A DNA stretch of 6,658 nt. It comes from Alphaproteobacteria bacterium. GTDB lineage: Bacteria > Pseudomonadota > Alphaproteobacteria > UBA8366. Both the position numbers and the translations under genes were made by a program. The stretch lies in contig JAOTYV010000266.1 of assembly GCA_029861675.1 (NCBI GenBank), positions 1 through 6,658 of the forward strand, in the 5' to 3' direction. The notes under the pieces were generated by a model. The model worked only from the letters and a program-made list of their open reading frames with translations. It did no database searches and was not told where the DNA came from. Shown here piece after piece: positions 1 through 5,027 of this stretch. The first letter of the stretch is position 1. Every line of letters begins with the position of its first letter.

Positions 1-121
1 CGCCAAACGCATCAATCAACGGCGTCGGCAGCTTAACGATCGGCAATTGGGATACCTCGGAAATCAGCCCGCCGAGATAACCAGGCGGGGGTGGCCGCAT
101 CGGCACGAATTTCGGCGTCAT
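1..121 (-). CDS. N-terminal fragment of an unrecognised protein
   Basis: An open frame runs on the minus strand from ATG at 121-119 to the window edge, giving 40 residues with no stop. It begins MTPKFVPMRPPPPG and continues with a proline-rich, moderately hydrophobic stretch. I do not recognise the family. Third codon positions are mostly G or C, as in the clear genes of this window, which supports coding. An in-frame TAG lies upstream (about 151-149) with no other ATG in between, so the start is either this ATG or the second Met at codon 8. The only ribosome-binding-like sequence is a weak GGGG just upstream of the first ATG. It is transcribed divergently from the operon starting at 297. The opposite strand is also open here (to a stop at 155-157), but that reading is rich in Arg, His and Gln, as expected for an antisense shadow. 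Confidence 0.5.
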   Translation of the reverse strand, partial: MTPKFVPMRPPPPGYLGGLISEVSQLPIVKLPTPLIDAFG

Positions 122-296
122 GTTAACCCCATCACGCGGATTTGTTCGTTCCTATAAGTAAGCGGAGAGGCCGCACCGACCCCTGCATGGTTTTGGCGGC
201 CACACCGAAACAGCATTGAAACCCGTGCGAATTCATGACGACACATCCAAGAGATTTGAAACTGTCATCGCAATTCGGAAAACTTAGAGGTGTAAT
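122..296. promoter_or_regulatory. Divergent intergenic region
   Basis: This 175-bp gap lies between two divergent genes and should hold the promoter of the plus-strand operon. I see no convincing -35/-10 pair. TTGAAA hexamers occur at 216-221 and 256-261; the second is too close to the ribosome binding site at 286-292 to serve as its -35. The pentamer GAAAC recurs at 207, 218 and 258. Arms GGCCGC (169-174) and GCGGCC (196-201) form an imperfectly placed inverted repeat with a 21-nt loop. Function is inferred from position only. Confidence 0.4.
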
Positions 297-611
297 ATGG
301 TCATCAATCGGCTTCTAATGGGCTTTGCGCTGAGCGTCATCGTCTTGACTACGGTGCCGGCAAGCGCGGACTCACTCAACAAGCGCCCGCATCTTGCACC
401 GGATATGCGTGCAAAGGTTAACCGGGTAATTGCGCGGTCGTGGCTCGAGCGTGGCCGCGGTGCAGACTCGTTCCGGCAGGTCGGCTCGGGCAAGAGCTGC
501 GGTAATCAGGTCGTCGGCGGGCAACAGCCCTCGAAGAACGGCCGCGCGCCGCGCCAGACGATCATCGTCGCCAAGGATATAATCAACATCAACCAAAACT
601 GCCGGCGTTAA
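297..611 (+). CDS. Small exported protein, first gene of the CsgG-like operon
   Basis: A 104-aa protein of unknown function. The first 24 residues form a typical Sec signal peptide (Met-Val-Ile-Asn-Arg, then a hydrophobic core, then PASA before Asp25), so the mature product is about 80 residues in the periplasm or outside the cell. The mature part is basic in its first half (residues 28-60, probably helical) and ends in a Gly/Asn/Gln-rich, beta-prone segment with IIVAKDIININ at 89-99. Its two cysteines, C68 and C102, bracket that segment and could form a disulfide. The start is supported by AGAGGTG at 286-292. The next gene begins 24 bp downstream with its own ribosome binding site, so co-transcription is likely. 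The neighbouring CsgG-like lipoprotein raises the possibility that this is an export substrate or accessory protein, but no curlin-type repeat is present, so that is speculation. Confidence 0.82.
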   Translation: MVINRLLMGFALSVIVLTTVPASADSLNKRPHLAPDMRAKVNRVIARSWLERGRGADSFRQVGSGKSCGNQVVGGQQPSKNGRAPRQTIIVAKDIININQNCRR

Positions 612-635
612 CCGGTGTGAAGAGAGGGTAGACCC

Positions 636-2147
636 ATGAACCCCAAACTGAAATCTCTGCTCGCGATCGCCGGTTTGACGGCGCTCGCCGGTTGCGGCGT
701 AACGGGTGCCCCCGAACGCGCCTATGACGTCCGTCAGCCAAAGACAAATGTCGTTCGCACATTCACGAATTTCAGCGATTCCTTGCGCTGCATGGACAAT
801 TTGTTCACCCGTTTCGGTGTCGAGAATGTCGTGATCACCAGCGACGGAATCCCCGACGCGACGGGCAAGGTCGCGGCCGGCACGAAGGACATGCTGATTT
901 CCGCCATCTCCAAGATGTCGGTGCGCAGCAAGGCGTTTACTTTCGTCGATTTCGATCAACGTCAGGAAGATGTCGCCAACCTGCAGCAGCTCGTTGGCTT
1001 TACCGATGAGTTCCGCGTGCCCAGCTACTACATCCGGGGCGCGATCACCCAGCTCGACGAAGGTGTCATCGCCGAATCGGTTGGCGGCTCGCTTGCTTTC
1101 ACGAATTTCGAGCTCGGCGCTTCAAAGGATCAGGTCGTATCCGTCATCGCAACCGATATGAACATCGGCAAATTGGTGACGCGGCAGATCATGGCCGGCA
1201 TGTCGGCCAGCAACTCGGTCGTGGTGCGGCGCAGCGGCGCGGCCGGCGATATCGGCGGTACCATCAAGAAGGTTGGCCTGTCGTTCAACATCTCGATGAA
1301 CAAGCAAGAAGGCCTTCATCAAGCGACCCGCACGCTGATCGAGCTGAGCGCAATCGAAATTCTCGGCAAGCTCACGCGGGTGCCCTATTGGCGCTGTCTC
1401 AAGATCGAGCAGACCAATCCCTATGTGGTTGCGGAAACCCGCGAATGGTTCGAGTCGATGTCCAAAACAGGCCGCATATCCTACGCGCAGAGAGCCCTCA
1501 AGGCCGCCGGTGAGTACCGTGGTCCCGCCAATGGCAGGCTCGATTCATCGACACGCGAGGCCATCGGACGCTTTCAGTCCAAGAACAGCCTGATCGCAAC
1601 CGGCAGCGTGGATTTCGATCTATACCGCACGCTGATCGCCAAGGATATCGCGCTGGGCACGAGTCCCAAGCCCAAGGCCATCAAGCCCGCACCGGCCAAG
1701 CAAGTGGCCTCGACGCCGCTGCAAATCAGCATGACGACGCCGAAAGGGGTCGCTCCCGTCTACCGCCTTAAGGAAAAGTTGAATATGACGGTGACGACAT
1801 CCAGCGATGCCTATATCTACTGTTACTATCAGGACGCCCGCGGCTCCGTCGCGCGCATCTTCCCCAACAAGTTCCGGCCGAATGCGCTGATTAGCGCCAA
1901 CAGTCCGCTCGATCTCCCTGGCAACAATTCGCGCTTCGGGATCATCTTCGACACGGCCGGCGCCAAGGAAGAAGTCCTCTGCATCGCCTCCACCGAGGAA
2001 GTCGGGCTGCGGTTGCCGAACAAGCTCAAGCAGAAGGATCTAAGCCCTCTGCCGGTCGCCTCGCTCGACGAGTTGGTCGGCGCCTATCGCAAGGTGGCTT
2101 CATCCGGCGTGACGAATGCGCGGCTGCCCATCAGCGTCCAGAAATAA
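636..2147 (+). CDS. CsgG-like lipoprotein with peptidoglycan-binding-like and DUF4384-like regions
   Basis: A 503-aa predicted lipoprotein. The lipobox is Leu-Ala-Gly-Cys with acylated Cys at residue 20; the +2 residue is Gly, compatible with outer-membrane sorting. Residues about 38-258 resemble the CsgG family: a segment reading YYIRGAITQLDEG (131-143), a later stretch on dependence of a reporter-like strand pair (VVSVIATDMNIGKLV), and a helical end with RTLIELSAIEILGKL (232-246). Residues about 277-334 match the PG_binding_1 pattern (AQRALKAAGEYRGPANGRL, then TREAIGRFQ and TGSVD). After a Pro/Lys/Ala linker, residues about 374-455 look like DUF4384 (SDAYIYCYYQD, GSVARIFPN). CsgG itself is the curli secretion pore; whether this relative forms a pore cannot be judged. 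Start at 636 is supported by AGAGAGGG at 621-628. It is the middle gene of the operon. Domain names rest on recalled family patterns, not a search; the CsgG call is the least certain in its boundaries. Confidence 0.92.
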   Translation: MNPKLKSLLAIAGLTALAGCGVTGAPERAYDVRQPKTNVVRTFTNFSDSLRCMDNLFTRFGVENVVITSDGIPDATGKVAAGTKDMLISAISKMSVRSKAFTFVDFDQRQEDVANLQQLVGFTDEFRVPSYYIRGAITQLDEGVIAESVGGSLAFTNFELGASKDQVVSVIATDMNIGKLVTRQIMAGMSASNSVVVRRSGAAGDIGGTIKKVGLSFNISMNKQEGLHQATRTLIELSAIEILGKLTRVPYWRCLKIEQTNPYVVAETREWFESMSKTGRISYAQRALKAAGEYRGPANGRLDSSTREAIGRFQSKNSLIATGSVDFDLYRTLIAKDIALGTSPKPKAIKPAPAKQVASTPLQISMTTPKGVAPVYRLKEKLNMTVTTSSDAYIYCYYQDARGSVARIFPNKFRPNALISANSPLDLPGNNSRFGIIFDTAGAKEEVLCIASTEEVGLRLPNKLKQKDLSPLPVASLDELVGAYRKVASSGVTNARLPISVQK

Positions 2148-2171
2148 CCGGTCCCGGAAAGGAATCATATC

Positions 2172-2531
2172 ATGTTTTCGAATCGAAGACTTGCGGTGCT
2201 CGCCGCCGCGCTGACAATCCTCGCCGCATCGTCCCAAAGCATCGGCCTGCATGCGGAGATAACGAAAGGGTCCGCCAAGGGACATGCGATCAACGCCGCG
2301 GCGGGTACGACCCGGCTGGCCACGAACATGCCGATCCGTGTGGAGTGCTGGCAGGAAGGCAGGAAGATCATCGACGAGAAGAAAATGTACAGCTTTTCGG
2401 TCAACACCCTTCTGGAACAGGTTTCCGTCTCGTTCCGCCGTGAAGCGCGCGGCAATCCGGATGTCTTCATCGTGTCGCTGAAGCACGCGACCTGTCTCAT
2501 CCAAGGCACGAAACGGCAGCCGAAAACCTAA
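2172..2531 (+). CDS. Small exported protein, third gene of the CsgG-like operon
   Basis: A 119-aa protein of unknown function. It has an N-terminal signal peptide with Arg5-Arg6, a hydrophobic core to about residue 26, and a likely cleavage after LHA (residue 28). The mature 91 residues are predicted by eye to be mostly beta strand: PIRVECWQEGRKIIDE at 54-69, VSVSFRRE at 84-91 and VFIVSLKHATCLI at 98-110. The two cysteines, C59 and C108, lie in the first and last of these strands and could be joined by a disulfide, consistent with a periplasmic fold. The start is fixed by AAAGGAA at 2158-2164, eight bases before ATG. It sits 24 bp after the lipoprotein gene and 45 bp before a strong terminator, so it is the last gene of the operon. 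A role as a partner of the lipoprotein is inferred from position only. Confidence 0.86.
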   Translation: MFSNRRLAVLAAALTILAASSQSIGLHAEITKGSAKGHAINAAAGTTRLATNMPIRVECWQEGRKIIDEKKMYSFSVNTLLEQVSVSFRREARGNPDVFIVSLKHATCLIQGTKRQPKT

Positions 2532-2576
2532 CACAAGAAAGGTCGAAGAATCGGGGTAATGGGGTCTATCCGATAC

Positions 2577-2610
2577 GGCGCGTCGCACTGTTTGCGGCGC
2601 GCCTTTTTTT
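2577..2610 (+). terminator. Rho-independent terminator of the three-gene operon
   Basis: An 11-bp stem (2577-2587 with 2593-2603, including one U-G wobble at 2583/2597) closes a 5-nt loop (CTGTT) and is followed directly by seven T residues (2604-2610). It stands 45 bp after the stop codon of the 119-aa gene. The reverse strand has no T-run after the stem, so it should act on plus-strand transcripts only. The converging caspase gene ends only 16 bp further right. Confidence 0.92.
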
Positions 2611-2626
2611 GTGTCCGAACCCAGTC

Positions 2627-4876
2627 CTAGCGCGGCTTGCTTTTGCGCATGTAACCCTTGATCGCCGACAGGGCCGCACGTACCTGCGCCGCATAATCCT
2701 TGCCATCGGAGCGCGCTTTGCGCATCGCCCGCTCGATGGCGCGCCGCATCGCCGGGTTCCGTTTTGCGACCTCCAGAAGCGCCACGTTACTCGGGACGTC
2801 TTCCTCGGATTTTTCCACTTTGCGAAGTTTCTTCACCGCGTCCAGCGCCGCCCTGATTTGAACGTCACGGCCGCCGCCCTTGCCGCGTGCCGACATGATG
2901 GCGGTGTTGATCGTCTTGCGCAGCTCAGGCGTCACATTCGGCGGCGGTTTTGCCGCGGCGGTGGCTTTCGCCTTGACCGGCACCGCTCCGCCCGGCTTTT
3001 TCTTTTTCCCGCCGGTTACACGCGCAAAAATCGCCAATTTGCGTTCCAAATCGGCCTTGGCCTTGGCCTTCAACGCGGCGCTGCGTTTTTGCCGTTCGGC
3101 GTCGGCGCGACGTTGTGCCTCGGCGACCCGTTGATCGTAGGCGGCGTCGGCCTGCTGCTTTGCGGATGCGAGCAATTTTTCCTGCAACTTTGACGCCTGT
3201 GCGCGCGCCGCGGCGATGTCCCGCGCCTTGCGGTCGGCGATCCGTTTCTCGGCCGCCGCCAGGTCTTCTTCCTTCTGGCGGTCGGCGACCCGACGCGCCG
3301 ACAGCACCTCATTTTGGCGCGCCTTGTCCGCAAGCTTTCTGGCGCGATCCACAATTTGTTTGCGGAGGAGCGCCGCCTTCTTTTCCGCCCGCGCCAGGGC
3401 CGCGCTGTGGAGAGCCGCAGCCTTTTTCTCGGCGTCGGCAATGGACTTTTTATGGGACTCATCGACCGCGCCTTTGGCGGATTGCAGCGCATCCTTAAAG
3501 GCGCGCTCCGCTCTCTGCGTAGCGCCCGCCACGGTTTTCTGCGCAATCAGCGCGGCCCGACGCTGCGATGCTGCCAGAACTTTCCCGCGTTCGGCGGTGG
3601 CGATTTTCACCGCGCTCTCCCGGGCCTGGCGCCGTTCTTTTTCGTCCTTGGCGCCGATCTCGGCCAACCGCGCCTGGTAGTCTTTTTCCGCCGTCGCCTT
3701 CGCCAGGGCAATTTTCTTTGCCTGCGCCTCCGCATCCTTCTTGTCGGCGTCGAGGCGTTGCCGAATCGTTTTCAGTTTGGTTACCGCGGCGTCGACCTGT
3801 TCGATATAGCTGGCGCCCTTGCGCCGCTCATCCTCCATCGTTTCATCGATTGCATCCAAAACGCGCGGATCGGAGAGTGTGCCCGCCACCGCCGGATTTC
3901 GCGGGGTCGCCGGCGCGGACGCCGCGGCGACGCGCGGCAACGCCTTCAACTTATTGCGGGCCAACGGCACGAATATTCCCTCGGGGAATTGATTCAGATA
4001 GGCCTGGAAATCTTCCCGGTTCTTGCTCTGAAAGATCGATTGCCAGAATACGACTTCCCGATCGATCGCCTTACCCTTGCTTGGGGTCGATGGCGCCTTT
4101 GCAACCACCTTCGGACGAAAATAGAAATCCTCGGTTATCGAGGACGACGTCCAGGGAACCTGCAATCCCTTGGTCTTCTTGATCACCGCCGAGCGAACAT
4201 TCTTGAAGACCTTCTCGATGCTGACGCCCGGTTGCTCCAGCGATTGGAGCAAGGCGCCGGTATAGAAACTGTTTTTCCCGGTGCCATCGGCCGCAAGCCC
4301 GCCGGGCCCGGCCGCGTAAGCGATGTAGCTCCGCGCCGGCGCCCGCATTTGCGCCAGACCTTCGGAATAAATTTGGAAAAAATCGCGAAACGGATTGTCG
4401 CGGCAGGCGTCGAGGATGACGATATTCATCTTGTTGCGGGCGCCGGCCATGCGCCCGATGACCTTGTAGAGATCGACGGATTCAGGCTCCACATGATCCG
4501 CGGACGTGATTTGCGCGCCGACAGGTATCATATAGTTGCGATCGCGCAACTGCACCGCATGCCCGGCATAGTAAAATAGGCCGACCCCGCCCTTTTCCAA
4601 TTCGCGGCCGAATTTGATGATCGCGCGCTGCATCTCTTTTTGCGACGCGTCCATCCGCCCAATCACTTTGAAGCCCAGCCGCTTCAAGACCGCCGCGATG
4701 TCGCGGGCGTCATTCAGGGTATTCGGCAGAGGGCTCTTGGCGTAGGCGCTGTTGCCGATAATCAGGGCTGTCCGGCGTTCGGCCATAGCCGGCGCCGCCC
4801 AGCACAGAACCACCGTTATGGTGAATATTTGCGCCAGAACGGCCAAATAGTGAATGTTGCGCATCAAATGCCGCAT
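2627..4876 (-). CDS. Exported caspase-family (C14) protease with long coiled coil and three novel-looking repeats
   Basis: A 749-aa protein. Residues 1-32 are a signal peptide ending APAMA, so the protein is exported. Residues 34-255 are a caspase-like domain of the bacterial p20 type: RRTALIIGNSAY at 34-45, the catalytic His in FYYAGHAVQ (H106) and the catalytic Cys in ILDACRDNPF (C158). Both dyad residues are present, so cysteine protease activity is expected; the target is unknown. Residues 277-313 hold a WxxI...DFxAYLxxFPxG motif shared with the upstream paralogue. Residues 373-620 are an almost uninterrupted Ala/Lys/Arg/Glu/Gln-rich coiled coil. A 37-residue repeat occurs at 336-372, 649-686 and 707-744. 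The first Met (4876) has only a distant AAGG at 4893-4890; Met5 (4864) is an alternative start and leaves the signal peptide workable. It lies 151 bp downstream of the pseudo-caspase/FGE-like gene and converges on the CsgG-like operon. Confidence 0.94.
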   Translation of the reverse strand: MRHLMRNIHYLAVLAQIFTITVVLCWAAPAMAERRTALIIGNSAYAKSPLPNTLNDARDIAAVLKRLGFKVIGRMDASQKEMQRAIIKFGRELEKGGVGLFYYAGHAVQLRDRNYMIPVGAQITSADHVEPESVDLYKVIGRMAGARNKMNIVILDACRDNPFRDFFQIYSEGLAQMRAPARSYIAYAAGPGGLAADGTGKNSFYTGALLQSLEQPGVSIEKVFKNVRSAVIKKTKGLQVPWTSSSITEDFYFRPKVVAKAPSTPSKGKAIDREVVFWQSIFQSKNREDFQAYLNQFPEGIFVPLARNKLKALPRVAAASAPATPRNPAVAGTLSDPRVLDAIDETMEDERRKGASYIEQVDAAVTKLKTIRQRLDADKKDAEAQAKKIALAKATAEKDYQARLAEIGAKDEKERRQARESAVKIATAERGKVLAASQRRAALIAQKTVAGATQRAERAFKDALQSAKGAVDESHKKSIADAEKKAAALHSAALARAEKKAALLRKQIVDRARKLADKARQNEVLSARRVADRQKEEDLAAAEKRIADRKARDIAAARAQASKLQEKLLASAKQQADAAYDQRVAEAQRRADAERQKRSAALKAKAKADLERKLAIFARVTGGKKKKPGGAVPVKAKATAAAKPPPNVTPELRKTINTAIMSARGKGGGRDVQIRAALDAVKKLRKVEKSEEDVPSNVALLEVAKRNPAMRRAIERAMRKARSDGKDYAAQVRAALSAIKGYMRKSKPR
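2645..2758 (-). repeat. Protein repeat copy 3 (residues 707-744 of the caspase protein)
   Basis: Third copy, ending five residues before the C-terminus. It contains MRRAIERAMRKARSDGKDY followed by QVRAALSAIK. It is separated from copy 2 by 20 residues. The pattern suggests a small two-helix hairpin, with the turn at the conserved Gly. Confidence 0.78.
2819..2932 (-). repeat. Protein repeat copy 2 (residues 649-686 of the caspase protein)
   Basis: Second copy, just after the coiled coil and a Lys/Pro/Ala-rich linker. It matches copy 3 at 14 of 38 positions without gaps, including the stretch QxRAALxAxK. It has a Gly-rich turn (GKGGG) where the other two copies have Gly followed by a polar residue. 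Confidence 0.78.
3761..3871 (-). repeat. Protein repeat copy 1 (residues 336-372 of the caspase protein)
   Basis: First of three gapless copies of a helical repeat. Positions conserved in all three are Pro2, Ile8, Arg16, Gly19, Gln25, Ala28-Ala29 and Lys34. This copy lies just before the long coiled coil and matches copy 3 at 12 of 37 positions by hand count. Confidence 0.75.
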
Positions 4877-5027
4877 CGCCGTGTCGAAACCTTGCCGCGT
4901 CCATCCGGTCAGGGGGGATGGTATAATTTTCGCGGCCTTCCGGCTAGATCAAGTAAGAGGCTTGTCGCACTGCACAATCGGGCGTCCTCGAAGGAGCCAT
5001 TGAGATAAATCGGACTATGTCCGCTGC
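4877..5027 (-). promoter_or_regulatory. Intergenic region upstream of the caspase gene
   Basis: A 151-bp gap between two tandem minus-strand genes; it may carry a promoter for the caspase gene. An A/T-rich segment read as AAAATTATACC on the minus strand (about 4930-4920) is a possible -10 region, with TTGATC further upstream but at poor spacing. An inverted repeat CCATCC (4901-4906) / GGATGG (4916-4921) touches this segment. No member of this set is strong enough to name a promoter. Confidence 0.3.
5001..5023 (-). terminator. Weak terminator-like hairpin after the FGE-like gene
   Basis: The palindrome CGGACTATGTCCG (5011-5023) gives a 5-bp stem with a 3-nt loop just after the stop codon of the upstream gene. 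On the minus strand it is followed by ATTTATCTCA, which is only partly T-rich. Partial termination or attenuation between the two tandem genes is possible; read-through is equally likely. Confidence 0.22.

Noticed and set aside
122..149. ECF-type promoter (GGAAC) for the minus-strand gene at the left edge
   Set aside because: GGAAC is present on the minus strand at about 148-152, but no matching CGTT-type -10 lies at the expected 16-17 bp spacing, and the start codon would almost overlap the -10 site.
2..157. Open plus-strand frame running in from the left edge to TAA at 155-157
   Set aside because: The translation is dominated by Arg, His, Gln and Asn and looks like the reverse of the better minus-strand frame. 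It cannot be fully excluded from 52 codons.
256..284. Sigma-70 promoter using TTGAAA at 256-261
   Set aside because: Its start point would fall at or after the ribosome binding site at 286-292, leaving no room for it in the transcript, and no good -10 follows.
297..611. Curlin-like amyloid subunit for the 104-aa protein
   Set aside because: Apart from a Gly/Asn/Gln-rich tail, it shows no repeated Ser-x5-Gln-x4-Asn pattern, so amyloid identity is not supported.
2609..3193. Plus-strand open frame of 194 codons after the terminator
   Set aside because: It begins inside the T-run of the terminator (2604-2610) and is antisense to the C-terminus of the caspase protein. The product is Arg/His-rich, as expected for a shadow.
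3017..3760. TolA-like protein
   Set aside because: The Ala/Lys-rich helix resembles TolA in composition only. The protein has a cleavable signal peptide and a caspase domain, and its C-terminus does not resemble TolA domain III.
3314..4579. Long open frame (421 codons) on the plus strand inside the caspase gene
   Set aside because: It is an antisense reading of a strongly supported gene. Its product is rich in Arg and Leu with no recognisable motif or signal, and the coding strand has a clear signal peptide, active site and repeats. G/C-ending codons commonly leave such shadow frames open.
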